Shown here: piece by piece, positions 11,501 to 26,500 of the stretch
Layout of the letters: each line of letters opens with the position of its first letter
Numbering within the stretch: the stretch's first letter is position 1
NCBI GenBank assembly: GCA_024509875.1
Contig: JAMPIV010006380.1
Span: 1 to 64,000 of the forward strand
Source of the DNA: Oreohelix idahoensis
Lineage: Eukaryota > Mollusca > Gastropoda > Stylommatophora > Oreohelicidae
Direction of reading: 5' to 3'
Length of the DNA stretch: 64,000 nt
Notes under the pieces: model-generated
What the model was told of the DNA's origin: nothing
Database searches by the model: none
The model's input: the letters and a program-made list of their open reading frames with translations, nothing else
Made by a program: the position numbers and the translations under genes

Positions 11501-14500
11501 ACCAAACACGGCGCATAAGGCAGAAACCAGTGCTCTCCAGGTTGTTCGTTGTGACGCCACTCCTCTTAGTTCTTGCACATTATTTAGGCCCAACGTTCTT
11601 CCTTCTCTTATTATTGTTCTTCTGAGTGTTTCTTTTGGTCTTCCTTTTTTCCTCTTACCCTCAGGAACCCAAGTGAGCGCCTGTAGTGGTATTCTGTTGT
11701 TTTGCATTCGTAGGACATGACCGATATATGACCATCGTCTTTTCCTTATATAGTCGGAGACATATTTCTGCCTAGAGTCTTCTCTTATTTGTCGATTAGT
11801 CTTGAATTCTTTCCAACTGATGTTCATGAGTTTTCTAAGACATTTGTTCTCGAATGTATTCAGCTTGTTCTCCAATGATTTTGTTATTTTCCAACTCTCA
11901 CAGCCGTATGTTAACACTGAGATAACATTTGAATTAAACAGACGAAGCTTGGTATGTATATTCAATGATCGTAATTTCCAAATGTTAGATAATCTATTGA
12001 AGGCGCTAGCTGCCAAAGCAATTCTAGTATGAATTTCTCTTGTTGTGTCACCATCCTGAGTCATTTTACTGCCTAAATAATTGAAACTTTCAACTTTCTG
12101 TAGTTTTTCCCCGTTCAAGATGATATCAAAGGTCTCATTAGAAAAGTTCATATTAACATACCAGGAAATAAAAATCTATACTGAAAACCATGACAGAAGC
12201 AAACATAAGAGATGAGTGGGCATGAGGGCAACAGCGATATATGTAATGAAGGAAATATAACGCAAAAGATGAAAACAATGTGTCTGACTGCATTATTAAG
12301 AGAAGAGACAGTATAGTAGTAATAGTCCCCTTCAGTCATAACTTTGGAAATGCACCCTAAGGTGATAGCCCTCAGCTGCTTTCCCTCGTGTTCCTTTCGG
12401 TGTGCTCTTTTCTCTCCTGCTTGTTGTGAGAGCTTTTTTTTGCCCAATCTGAGGTGGTGCCGCAGGGATCATCGCCACTTAGTGCGATCAGCAGTAAATA
12501 CTGAATATCGACTGCTGCCAATCTTTAATGCTTAAAAGCATTGATCTGATCTGAATGTCATGTGATTAAGTACTGAAGATTTGCTTAGTCCTGAAAAACG
12601 TTTTCCATTACATGAAAAACAAATATGTGAAATGAATGCCAACAGAAAATCTGAGAAGAAACAGAGAATGGACAAAATGAGAACAGGAAAAATCCAAACA
12701 AAGAAGATGAGGTTACATAAAAGCAAAGCTAACTTCCGACAGTTAACATAAAGCCTAAAATAAATTAACAATTTAAAAGAAAATAAGTACATATGAACAA
12801 ATGTAAACATTCAATCTGATGAAACTCCATAACAAATAGTACAGGGGATGTATAGTGTGTGTAGAATGATATGATATTTGTGCACTTGTCACAATGTTTG
12901 AACCACATTTTTTTTCATTTCAAATTTATTTAATAAGGCTAAACCTCACCTGTATAAATAATGTAAGAAGCTGCTGTAACACTGATAACATAAAGTGAAA
13001 GAATGAAAAACCGTATTGGAGTCAACTTTAAAAATGATTAACACAACAGAAACATGAGACATTTCAGCATTTTATTAGCCACAGTCCTAAGGAAGATAAA
13101 GTGAAAAATACAAGAAAAAAAGGTATATTGTCATTTTTAGAATAGAAAAATATACCAAAAACACAGAATGTTTTGGAGTTTACTTTTCATCAGTCACAAA
13201 CAGGAGACAAAAATAAGAAATAAAGAAAGGTTAAGAGAAAAAGACAAAGGACACTGCAATTACACGGCCAAACTCATACGAATGAATGTCCATGTGGAAC
13301 AGGAATCCAGATCCCTGAACACATTCTCTAAAACTGCCCAACCCATGATGACCCACGACGCCTGACTTGGCCATTGGGTGCTGAGCCCAGGCAAAAGCTA
13401 TTGGTCTGCCTTGCTGACCTGGAAAAGACTGTGGACTTTGTCCTAGTGACAGGCTTGCAGATTTAGCATGACTACAAAATGAACGCAGAAGCAGAAGAAA
13501 TGGCACAAAAATAAATAATAAAAAAAGATAAGGTACAATGATCAACCCAGAAAGATGAAAACAAACAATACAGGTAACACTGGAGAAAAGTAACAATAAA
13601 GTAAAAATATAGAACAAACAGAAAGAAATATCAACACAAAGAATCTAACAAACCATAAAAAATGCAAATGAGATAAAGAAATAGCAAACACTGACATCAT
13701 AAAAAAGAAACAGCCTGAAATGAGTAAAAATTGCAAACTCGCCAGTATTAAAAAAACTGCAATTACAGGAAGTGGACGTGAACAAAAAATATGAATCATA
13801 CTTATTCCTTCATTATCATTCTCCTCCGTGTCACTGGCAAGTCTGAAAAGGTTCGGTCTCTGCTTTTCCAAGTTGTCAAACAGTTCCTGTAGAGAGTTAG
13901 AAGAAAAGGTGATAATTTACTGGTAGAATGCAAACAGCACCACTGATACTTCTTTCAAAATTATGTCGGCAAGACATTAACTACAACATGCATATAAATT
14001 CTTCTTAAATCTTTATACCATTAAGACTACGTACTGCAAACAAATAATCTCTATAAAAATGTGGTGGTTTTCCCATGTTTGATGCAAGGAATTTTCTGAT
14101 GCTCCGAGTTTTCAAAGTTTTAAAATTTAAGGGTCAGTTCTTTTCAAGTATTTTGAAAGTATGATAAGGTTATTTATACACATTGTAAAGGAAACTGAAT
14201 GAGGGTTAAGGGGGTCCCCGGTACTGAAAACTGGATTTTACGTACAAAATATCGATTTTTTACTTTTGAGCTTATTTTATTAAATAATCATCGAGGAATC
14301 GAATGAGCAAGGTTTTATAACATAAAAAATGCATTTGATGTATCAAAAAGCATATTTTCTGTGCCCACCCCCAGCTATGATTTGCAAATTTGTGCCGAAA
14401 ATGCAAGATTTGTCGCTCAATTATACCTTAGTTACGCTAACCAAATCGTGGACTATTTGGTATCGATACACAGGGAATTTCGTTGTCTGCCGTAATATCG

Positions 14501-17500
14501 CAAATTCAAAACTTTTTTTTCTCATAGCTCTGTGTAATGTGTGTTTGAAAATTTCCGTAATTTTACGCTAACCTCCTTATAAGGAGTGGTCACGTGGTGA
14601 CCCCATGCCCTCATTACCGACCCATTCAAGACGCAAGAGTAAACATCTGTTTTGATTGGTCATAACAACATTTTGGCTGCGTGCGCAAATGTGGAAGTAA
14701 CAACAGCCATTTCCGCCTGTACACAAAAAACAATTGTTCGCTTTGTGAAATATTTTTCTCTTGTTTAAATTTCAGTGAATTGTGTTCTTTTACTTCAAAA
14801 TGGGAAGAATAGGTAAGAGATCAAAGCAAATATCTGCTGCCAGATCGCGTCGACAGTGTGTAATTTCTAGCAGTGTTACCACAGAAGGTAATACAGAATC
14901 AGCGGTGAATGATAGGCCTACACAAACAACGTGGAATTTCTGCATCCCAGTATCCGATAGGCCCATGGTTCACATTGCAGATCCAGTAGTGCCTGGCCCA
15001 AGTCGATCTGATATAAAAATTAACTTGAGCACGAGCAAGAATGTTGCATCTCATAATACTGTCTGCGCTCAGCCTAAACCTACGTATAAAACCATTGTGG
15101 AAATTTCTTTCTTCAACAACCTTCTTAAAAATATATGTTGCAATTTGTGTAAGCAAAGCACATTGCAAACAAGAACTGACAACACCAAGTCTAAGGGTTT
15201 CTCTCTCTTCCTGGAAGTTGTGTGTCACACATGTGAAAAAGCAATTTCTAGAATGTACACATCCGAGAGGGAACCAGAAGGCCGCGGCCCTCGTGGACAT
15301 GCAATCAACAAATCTGCTGTTCTTGGTGCCCTCATGTCTGGAATGGGCCCATATACATTCAGTCTCTTCTGTGAGAACCTAGACCTCCCTGGCCTGCACC
15401 AGAAAACATTTCATAAATATGCAGATCAAATTTTTGATCATTTGGATACCATGCACTCTACAGTATTTCAACGTTCCGTCAGCATCGTCCGAGCTGAACA
15501 CGCTAAGAGTCAGCATCGTACCATTAATAAAAAAGAAGTCATTGACATCGCTGTCAGCTTTGATGCAACATGGCTAACTAGAGGTCATAAGTCACTTATA
15601 GGTGTTGGCAGTGTTATCGACATCTTGACTGGCATGGTCATCGATTCGCATGTTATGTCTTCCTTCTGTCACACCTGTGAGAATACTGGACAGTGGCAAC
15701 TGAAAAATCAGCCTGACAAATTTGAAAAATGGAAAGCAGAGCATCAGAAGGACTGCTGCCGTAATTACAAAGGGTCAGCTGGAATGATGGAGGTAAAAGC
15801 CTGTGAAGTTCTCTTTCTTCGTTCAGTGGCAAATCACAAGCTACGCTACACTGTTTTGCTATCAGATGGCAATTCCAAGGCCTACAACAGACTCTGCGAC
15901 ATCAAACCGTATGGACCAGAAGTTGACATAACCAAAGAAGAGTGCGTCAACCATGTTGCAAAGCGATTAGGCACTGCACTGAGGACACTGATTACTGACT
16001 GCAGGAAACAAAAAGTCACCCTTGGGGGAAATGGCCGTGGTCGTCTAACCCAAAATGCCATACGAAAATTGTGTATTTACTACACCAGGGCCATCTGCAA
16101 GCATAGTACAGCCCCAGAGATGAAACAAGCCATCATGGCTTCTCTCTACCATGGGTATTCGACAAACGACAAACCCCAACATAATTTGTGTCCGCCAGGC
16201 AAAGACTCCTAGTGTTTCTATCAGGCTTCCATCGCCAAAGGAGAAGCTGCCGGACCACACGAGACCAAGGTTCACACTCCGCTAGACTACAACCTGCTCC
16301 ATAAGCACTTAGCCCCTATTTATGAGCGTCTTACTGATCAGCATTTGCTCAAGCGGTGTCAGCTAGGTGCAACACAAAATGCAAATGAAAGCCTACACAA
16401 TGTTATATGGAGTCGTTGCAGCAAGCGAAAATTTGTGTCATTAAAAAAAGCCAAATTCAGTGTTCTTGTGGCCGTTGGAGAGTTCAACTTTGGTCCATCA
16501 GCCAGTGCAGAAATAAAAAGGCTGTGTGGTCAAGCATCTGGAACAAACTCAATACGCCTTGGACAGGTGCGACTGAGGAAACGTCTGGCCAACAGCCAGA
16601 AACATGAGGCTGACAAACTTGTAAAAAGAAGAAAATTAGGCAAGAGGCAAGACAAAGGTGAGAGGTGGAGCTGCTTGAAGCTGAAGGAGGTGCAGCATAG
16701 AGTCCTGGAGGATTTTAAACACATTCAGCCCCCCAGAATGGAGTATATTGGACAAGACAAGTCACTCGGTGACTAAAATGCATTTTTCTCAAAACTAACA
16801 TTTTATTTAACAAAAAATGTTATTTTTTACAAACTATCTTATAGATCAGTCTGAAATTCGGCATGTATGTAGGACACATATATACCTTTAAAAAAACTGA
16901 CAGAGGTTTTTTTTGATATTTTGGTAATTTGCTTTGATATAGTTTTTTAAATATTTTTTTTCATTGTTTTTCATACAAATATAGTGTATTTTTAAAAAAA
17001 ATCATTAAAAATAGAATTTTAAACTTATTAAAAAAAAAGCCTCTGACAAATTGTTTTAATTGTCAGTCACAACATGTGTGTCCAATTTGATAAAGTTTGG
17101 TCAATGGTAAACATAAGATTTTTGCTCTTGAAAATTGGTGAAAAACCCAATATGGCAGTTGTTTTTTTTTGGTTACCATGTAGAAGGAAAGAAGAAAAAT
17201 TAGGCAAGATAAAGGCAAAAGGAGGAGCTGCAGGAAGCTGAAGGAGGTGCAGCATATAGTGCTGGACAATTTTAAACACATTCAGCCTCCCAGAATGGAG
17301 TATATTGGACAAGACAAGTCATTCGGTGACTAAAATGCATTTTTCTCAAAACTAACATTTTATTAACAAAAAATGTTATTTTTTACAAACTATCTAATAG
17401 ATCAGCCTGAAATTTGGCATGTATGTAGGACACATATATACCTTTAAATTGACGGGGGCTTTTTTTGATATTTTGGTAATTTGCTTTGATATATTTTTTA

Positions 17501-20500
17501 AAATATTTTTTTTCATTGTTTTTCATACAAATATAGTGTATTTTTTAAAAAAATCATTAAAAATAGAATTTTAAACTTATCAAAAAAAGCCCCTGACAAA
17601 TTGTTTTAATTGTCAGTCACAACATGTGTGTGCAATTTGGTAAAGTTTGGTCAATGGGAAACATAAGTTTTTAGCTCTCGAAAAGTGGTGAAAATCCAAT
17701 ATGGCGGATGTTTTTTTTTTTTTGGTTACCATGGTAACCACATTTTTTTTAACAACATAAACTGTAGAATTTGGTTCATGGACATACACTGTGTCTATTG
17801 AGCACACAAAAAGTTTGAAAATGTTATTAGAACAAAAGGTAGTTTTCACTGTAGGGGACCACCTTAAGTTAATAAAATATAAAATCAGGAAAAAACAATA
17901 CAAAAACTTAATTCACATGTACCAGCTATGAAAACTGGCCTCCCATCACAAATGCCTGGGAAAATTGGTCCAGAGAATATTATTCTATCCTCCCTCCTCC
18001 CCAGAAATTCTAACACTGGTCAAGGAAACAGTAATGTACTAAAATTTTTTTGAAGATTCCTTAGTCAAAGTTTTAATATATGAAACCTTTTCTACGAGGG
18101 GCGTTCAGAAAGTAATGCACCACATCGTTTTTCTCAGCTAATAATGAAGATAGAAGCATGAAATTTTGCACCCTTCAAATATGGCATGTGCCAATTGTAT
18201 GCACTAAATTGCACCGCAACCGGCCAAATAATACGGTTGCCCTAAACCGTTGAAATGGAGCGTGTTAGCAACTTGCGTTATAAGCAGTGAATTGTGATAG
18301 AATTTCTCGTTGCAGAGAAGGAAACTGTTGTGAATATTCACAAGCGTCTATGTGATGTGTACGGAAGTTTTGCAGTCGACAGGAGTACAGTCACTGGGTT
18401 CAGAGAATCAAAGAATCAGGAAGTGGAGATACGGATCTGCTTGATCGGCCGCGCTGTGGACGTCCTGCCACAGCCACCAAAGCAGAAATGTTGAAATGCG
18501 CTGAGGGCATTATTCTTACTGATAGGCGAATCACTACTCAACAGTTGGCCTTACAGCTGTCAGTCAGCATTGGTAGTGCAAATGCAGTTATAAAAATTCT
18601 AGGATTTTCTAAGGTTTGCGCAAGATGGGTTCCTCGAAGTCTCACAAATGACCACCGATTGCAAAGGAAAGCAATTTCTTCTGAATTGTTGGAGCGTTTC
18701 AATGCTGATGAGAGAACTTTTTGGCTAAGATCGTTACAGGTAACGAAACCTGGGCATATCATTTTGAACCTGAGATAAAAAGACAGTCAATGGAGTGGCA
18801 TCATCCGCAATCACCAAGAAGAAAGAAATTCAAGACAATTCCTTCAGCTGGAAAGGTCATGATCACTGTCTTTTGGGACATTGAAGGTGTGATTCTTGTG
18901 GATGGTATGCCAAGAGGAGAGACAATCAATTCGCAAGCTTACATTAAGACATTGAAAAAACTCAATCAACGTTTTCGCAGAGTCCGGCCGCACAAGAATC
19001 CAGCAGACCTGCTTCCCCTTCACGACAATGCGCGTCCTCATACAAGTCTGGCAACACGGGAAGCAATCACCAAATTGGGTTGGACTGTACTACCCCATCC
19101 ACCCTACAGTCCCGATTTGGCACCCTCTGATTTTCATCTATTTGGTCCACTTAAAGATGCACTTCGTGGGACAAGGTTTGAAGATGATGAAGGAGTGATT
19201 CATGCAGCGAAGAAATGGCTACATGATCAAGACAAAATCTGGTACGGGCTAGGAATACATGCACTTGTTTCGCGCTGGCATAAAGCCGTACAAGTTGATG
19301 GGGATTATGTTGAATAATACCAATGTTTACATGACATATCCATGTATATTGTGTATAAATTTCATGCTTTTTGAATAAACAGCTCCTGAGAAAAACGATG
19401 TGGTGCATTACTTTCTGAACGCCCCTCATAGTATGTAAAGAACACACATTTTTCAACACCAAACAGGAATGTGTGAAATATTTCTTATGTACCTTGGCTA
19501 ATCTGCAATATATAATAACACATCTACAGACCTTCATCATCTCTAACTCCTCTTTAGATGATGCAGATGATGCGTGCTGATTTATCATTTCTGTCAGAAG
19601 TTTGACCTGATTTCGAACTGACTCCAATTCATTGATGCGTCTTGACCTCTTTTCAGTTCTCTCCATATCCTGTGAATTCAGGGGGGGGGGGAGAGCTGAG
19701 ATTAAAGATGCTGCACAATTTCAGATTTACAAAATTTACACTCTTTAAAGTAACAACATTGTGTTCCTTGGTATTCCCTGGGCATATGAAGAGGTACTGA
19801 CAGAGTAGGATAATTGCTCAAACCAAGCATGAAGTGCAGGGTGACCAAAGTCTGGATGAGCAAGGAACTATCACTGCCGCTGCCCACCTCACAGGAAGCC
19901 TGCACCAAAGCACTTTACTTGTGCTCTTGCAGTGGTGTTTCTGTGGCAATTAGTTTCACAAGATGAGGTTTCCAATTGCGCACATACAACCTTACATCAG
20001 TCGTTTTTCATGACATGCCAGAGACATCAGTGGTTCTATTATTTCAGTCAACTCAAAGACCTCCGGAAACTGCAAGCAACAGTCATTAGAGATTAGTATT
20101 AGATAATAATCTTCTGCTCTTATTAATTTATAAAGATTATGCACTTTCCTACAATGCAAAACTTCTATGAACATTCACTTTATACAAATTAACTGTAGAG
20201 CTCATCCATAACTTAACTATAATTTGTTACGACACCGTTCTGATTCATAATAAAGACAACTACTGGTTCAGCAGTAATGCTTCCACTAAAAAAAAAAAAA
20301 TCTTTTGGTCTGCAATTTCAGCAGCCAACAAAACAACATTCAGCCACAAGCTGGGATGCTGATGAAGCATGTGTGCTCTCACCTCTTTAACCATGTTTTT
20401 GATGAGTCTGTTTGCCGCTTGTAGATCTTCTGGGTTTTTACTTCTCAGTAGCCTCTCCAAGGTCTAAAGACAAACAGCAGTCAAAAGATTATTATGAAGG

Positions 20501-23500
20501 AAATAGATTATGTCTTCATTACACTGCTACATAAAAACAATTAACAGTCTGAAGAGCAAAACACTACATTTACAATTTTATTTCCTAATCTTTCTCCTTT
20601 CACTACTTTGGAGCATACTTCTCCCTTACAGGCACACCTCTGTAATTCTCTCATGCCATTTCAAATTTTACTTGCTCGGTACACCATCCTTCGCTTATTT
20701 CTTCTTCATTTTTTTAAAGCCCCTATAGATCATGGCAGAGTGGCTATAATGCTTTCCTCTCTTTTTTTTTCACTAGGGGTTCCAATCAAGGGCATGTCTA
20801 ATTATACTGGTTAGTTGTTTCCAAAGGGTGTGTCCTAGTCATCTTCACTATCTCATCTTTAGCTTTATTGATGGTTGTCTAATTATATTCCACAGGTTTG
20901 TATTTGCAGTTCACTTGGCCATATGACAAAGACTTTACTTGTAAGTTTCGTTTGAAGGATTGTCTACTTATATTTAGATGTGTATCATTTAAAGGACTGT
21001 CTACTTATGTCTAAATGTGTATCATTTTAAGGACTGTCTACTTATATCTAGAAGTGTATCATTTCAAGGACTGTCTACTTATTTCTAGATGTGTATCATT
21101 TTAAGGACTGTCTACTTATATCTAGATGTGTATCATTTTAAGGACTGTCTATTTATATCTAGATGTGTATCATTTAAAGGACTGTCTACTTATGTCTAGA
21201 TGTATATCATTTTAAGGACTGTCTACTTATTTCTAGACGTGTACCATTTTAAGGACGGTCTACTTATATCTAGACATATATCAGCTCCATTTCCTATTAA
21301 CTCTTGGCTTGTCCTTTTCCGCAGTTCTTTGTAGCTGATTTGGTCCCATGTTTACAGTGTAAATAATTTCTTCGCTGCAGCTTGTCTAACATAAAGCATT
21401 CCTTCAACATTTAATGTGACAATATTTTAGCTTTTCCCTGTAGAATGTTTTCCTAATCTGTTACAACTAGTTTACTACATATGAGGAAATCACAGTTTTA
21501 ATGAAAGAAACTGAATCATATATATTACCTTTGCCTTTTCATCATCTTCAAAGTCTGCTTTTCTTGGTTTTGGTGGAGGAAAGGGACTGAAGGTCTGTGG
21601 AAAACAATGTTTTCTAATGTAGTGTGAAATTATTTTAAAAGCATAATTTCTCTAGATTTCTGAACAATAGAATTTACACTCTTTTGATTAAAAAAATAAA
21701 TAATAAAATAAAGATGACTCACTGATGACATTAAAGTTTACAATTTTTTTTTTCCAACAATAAAAATTATGACCAATTCTAGCAAAATATGGTTTTCTGA
21801 ACTCATAATAAGTCAGTTAAACATAACTTATAATAAGTCAGCTAAACATACTGCACACAAACTTTACAAGTAGGTCACATTGCAAAGGTGTGACACTTTA
21901 CTGATGTGAAAATAGCACATTTTCAGTGAAGTGGCAAAATGTAAAGGAACATGATAAGGAGATAAATTATAATGCATGTGATAGTAGAGACTTCTGATTG
22001 TGAACTTTGCGTGCAATTGAGTTTTTGTACGCAGCCAAACTGTTAACATGCCACACTAATGCAGCATGCCTCCATAACAAAAAATGAGCGGCACTGCAAG
22101 GGTAAATGCTTCGGCATGGCTACAAGAAGGTACTCTTGCCCAAATGTGACTTGGGGGCATGTATGTCTCAGTTATCACCAGAATGATGCACTGCTTTGAT
22201 GTGACTGGAAGAGTACAGTGATGGCAATAGCCTGATTAGTTTAGAGTGGCACATCATGAAAGGTTTACAACATCCACATGCAGGCAACACAAGCAAGTAC
22301 TGCTTCTGTCAGCATCATCAGACCGAATTTTCTAGATGCCATCAACTATTCTGCAGTGATAAGACTGTTTGGAAACAACTGTACAGTGTAAACCTCCATG
22401 CACTCTTTCCTGCCATTTGGCCAGAGCTGGCTGTCACCCACCAAATGGCTTGTTTAACATGGTACATTCAACAAGCGTGCTGGAGATGTTGAACAACAGG
22501 CTCGCACCATGATCACAGATGACACCTGTTTCATTCTACAACCACTCGCTCTTTTTTTATAGATGAGTACACAGTCAAATAAATCTCATGCTGGTGCTCG
22601 CCCTGTGGAGCTCCACCAGGCAGGTGCAGTGCCGGGCTCTGAGCCTCGACAGAGCCCACCATCAGCTACTGGAGGACCTTCTAGACCGTCTTGTGGAGTC
22701 AGGTGACGGCGGAGGAGAGCTACTGACCAAAACAAAACAGTAAGAGAGAAACCCAGAGTGCCACTTGTCATAATGCACTGGAATGCAGAGGGAGTGAACA
22801 GCAAGCAGGCTGGATACAGCAAAAAGACGGAGTTGGAAAACACCTTATATGAGAAGCAAGTCAGTGTTTGCTGTATTCAAGAGACTCACTTGAAAGTAGA
22901 TCAAACCTTTAAATTAAGGGGATACCAATGCTTCAGATCCAACAGACAAGATAGACGAAAAGATAGAGTACTTACTCTTGTAAGGAATAACATTCATGCA
23001 CATGAAAGGAAAAGCTGCATGGGCGGAGCAGAATATCAGCTGTTGCAGCTAAAGGTAGACAAGATGGAAATAGAACTTCTGAACTATTACTGTCCAAACA
23101 ACAAACCCCTGAGTCTCAGCTCTATACAGGTACCAGCCACCAACTTTATAGCAGTTGGAGACTTTAATAGCCAGAGCTGGGGCTATAACCATCTAGATCA
23201 CAGAGGTGAAGAGGTTGAAACATGGCAAGATGACCACTCCCTAACCCTAGTCAATACTGCCACAGATACTCCTACCTTCTACTTCAGAGGATGGCACACA
23301 ACTTCAACTCCAGATCTTGCCTTCGCCACCCCAGATATAGCTGGACTCATAAGTAGAGAAAAATGCCACCAGGCGTGATGGCCACTGACTGCTTTGGCGG
23401 TTATGGATCAAAGAAGAAGAAGAATAAGTAGAGAAGTAGGAGACCAACTAGGAGGAAGGGACCATCGCCCTATCTTTCTTACTGTCCAGAGTGTAACTCT

Positions 23501-26500
23501 CAATACAGGCCAAGCCATTACAAGATGGAATTACAAAAAAGCCAACTGGGGTTTATTCAGGCATCGGGTGAATAGGCTGCTGTCTGACCTCAAGGTGCAG
23601 AACAGAGACATTAATGAAGTGGTAAAAGACTTCAACAGATGCCTACTTCATGATGCAAAAGAAACCATTCCCAAAGGATTCCGGTGTAACTACACACCAT
23701 ACTGGTCCAGCACACTCCAAGAATGTAAGGAAGCTATGGACAAAATTAGAAAGGATGCAGAGTCTAAGCCTTCACCTGAAACGCACAACAAATGGAAAAA
23801 GGCTGTAGCAGAGTTTCAGAGAACAAAGCTAGAAGAAAAACGGAAAAGCTGGAGAAATAAAACGGCAGCGCTGAACCTTGAGAAAGACAGCAAGAAACTT
23901 TGGAGATTAGAGGAAAAAAAGTTGCAGACCTGTTTGCTAGAAGATACAGTTCAGAAAGCAACTTAAACATTAACATAGACCAACAGAGAGAGATAAGGAA
24001 AGAAATATGAGCGACCATGAAACAGACAGATACTTCTGCCTCAATGAGGGAACCCATCACACTAGGAGAACTACAGAACACTATTTCCAAGCATAAGGTC
24101 AAAAAGTCATTCGGCCAAGATGAAATCAGCAACAAAATGCTAATAAATCTTAGCTCAGCAGCAAAGACAAAACTGCTTATGAAATTCAACCACAGCTGGG
24201 TGAAAGGAACGTTACTCCAAGTATGGAGAGAAGCCATCACAATACCCATACTAAAGAAAGGGAAATGTAAGACCAAGGCTGCAAGTTACCGGCCAATAAG
24301 TCTCACAGGCTGTGTTGGGAAGACTATGGAGCGAATAGTAAACCACAGATTGAAATGGTATTTAGAGACTGAGCAGATCCTGGTGCCGGAGCAAGCTGAA
24401 TTTAGAGAATGCTACAGTATAAAAGACCAAGTTACCTACTTGTCTCAAGTAGTAGAAGATGCCTTCCAAGAGAAGAAAAAGGTCTTAACGATCTGGGTCG
24501 ACTTCAAGCAGGCCTTTGACAAGGTGTGGAAAGATGGCCATATTGCAAAGCTTAGAAGTGGAATCCAAGGCAACATAATAAAATGGATCCAGTCATACTT
24601 GCACAACAGGAGAACTAGAGTCACGCTTGATGGTCTGCAAAGCAGAAAAGTGTTGCTCTATCAGGGTGTACCTCAAGGAGGAGTAATTTCTCCAACACTC
24701 TTCCTTCTTTACATCAATGACCTGGTAAAAGATCTCCCCGCTGGAGTGAAAGCTGCCTTATATGTAGATGACCTAGTACTATGGTGCGCCGATGAATACA
24801 TCACCACAGCAAATTAAAGAATGCAGCGGGCAGCAGACAGGCTAATGTCATGGGAAGAGAAATGGCTTATCACAATAAACACAGATAAAACATCCACACC
24901 GCTGTTCTCCCTCTCTCCCAAGGACCAAGCAGCTAACATACACCTAGGGACAACCATGATCAAGGAAGAAAGATACCCCACCTATCTTGGGGTGACATTT
25001 GACCAAAAGTTTACATGGAATAAGCATATTGAAAATGCAGAAGGAAAGGCCCGAAGACAACTAGGCATACTCAGAAAACTAGCAGGTACCAACTGGGGAG
25101 CAAATGAACGAACTCTAAAGAAGATTTATAATGGAGTAATAAGACCACACTTAGAGTTCAGCTCAACAGAATGGCCATCAGCTGCTAACTCACATCTGCA
25201 GTCATTGGACAAGGTGCAAAATCAAGCCCTCAGGCTTATTACAGGAGCCATGAAAACTACGCCAGAGATGTAGAAAGCTGCTAGATTAAAGACATCATCC
25301 TATAGAAGAGACACCAAAAGCATGATCAAGATGGAAAAGTACAACAGTATGCCAATGCACCCAATGAAGCCAAGACTAGGTGATCTGGCATAGGGACGTC
25401 TAAAACGTAGCAGCTTTGTCCATCGGGGAAAAAGACTTAAAAGACAGCATCAAGAAGACCTATCCATGAAGACAACACCGCTGAAGCCCACCCTATACCC
25501 TGGGAACAGACCAGCAGTACCCTCCAAATTAATACTTCTTCTTCTTCCTCGTTTGTCCTGAAAAGGACGTTGGTTGCGTTGTGTCTGTTTACACCGGAGC
25601 TGCGATATCTGCGCCTTTCGGCCAACACATCTGACTTCAGCACGGCATTTTTTGGGACCGGGTTTGCCTTCCCTCTTCGATCCCTACTCTCTCAGCCAGA
25701 CTGCAGTGATGCAGCCTGTTTCCAGGACCACCACGTGGAGGTGTAGGGTCTTGGTCAGCTCTGGTTCGCTGACGCAAGCAGTCAAGCTATGGGTTGCTGA
25801 CTGCATTCTCTATTGCTGCATCTTTGGGTCCCCAAATTAATACATCAATCAGTGGTCTCACAATTGGATATGAGTATAATGATCTGCAAAAACGAACTGC
25901 TACATTGAGTATGAGCCAAGAAAGCTATCCCGAACACTCATGGATACATGCCTACATAGATGGATCAGCAACAAATGCTGTAAAGAATGGAGGCGCCGAT
26001 ATCTTTAGCTCATATCCTGACAACCACTATGAGACTAGGCATATTCCCACTGGTAAATTCTGTTTTAACTATACAGCTGAGGTTCAAGCTCTAGAGCAAG
26101 CTGCAAATATGATTTATAACACCAACTCTGACTGCCACCAGGTAGTCATCCTCACAGATGCACTGTCTGTACTGCAAGCTCTCAAGAGTGGTAAACTCCC
26201 GCATCTGAGAAATGAACTAAGCAAGGTAGCTGCCAAAAAGCAAACCATACTTCAGTGGTTACCATCCCATTGTGGTGTACCCAGAAATGAAAAGGCGGAT
26301 AAACTTGCAAAAAAGGGAGGAGAATGTGAACAAGAAGATAATGAAATCACATACTTTGAGAAAAAGAGAGCTATCCAGACTATCAGAAGAGAACAGAATC
26401 AACTCAACGACGACTACCACACTCTTGACCGGCAGGGACAGATCACCATTTTTCGTCTCAGGACAGGGCATAACAAATTGAATAAACACATGTACAAGCT

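Larger units (their letters stand above)
14210..17863 (+). mobile_element. TTAA-flanked DNA transposon (Kolobok/Mutator-like transposase)
   Basis: Both ends abut TTAA (14206-14209 and 17864-17867). The imperfect terminal inverted repeats are about 23 bp: GGGGGTCCCCGGTACTGAAA on the left and GGTGGTCCCCTACAGTGAAA on the right (complement). A TTAA target with GG-starting ends suggests a Kolobok-type element; piggyBac also uses TTAA, but the transposase does not look like piggyBac. The element carries one transposase gene broken by a single stop, and a tandem duplication of its 3' part. It lies in GGA intron 7 in the antisense direction to GGA. Confidence 0.85.

Noticed and set aside
13231..13871. 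Hydrophobic minus-strand frames near GGA exon 8
   Set aside because: Only the 13802-13886 part is coding (GGA exon 8); the rest is intron reading on the T-rich strand.
14210..17863. piggyBac element
   Set aside because: TTAA sites fit, but the transposase motifs (KGSAGMMEV, LSDGNSKAYN) are not piggyBac-like.
25536..25831. Possible processed histone gene copy because of the stem-loop
   Set aside because: No histone coding sequence precedes the hairpin; flanks and tail fit a LINE-mobilised retroposon.
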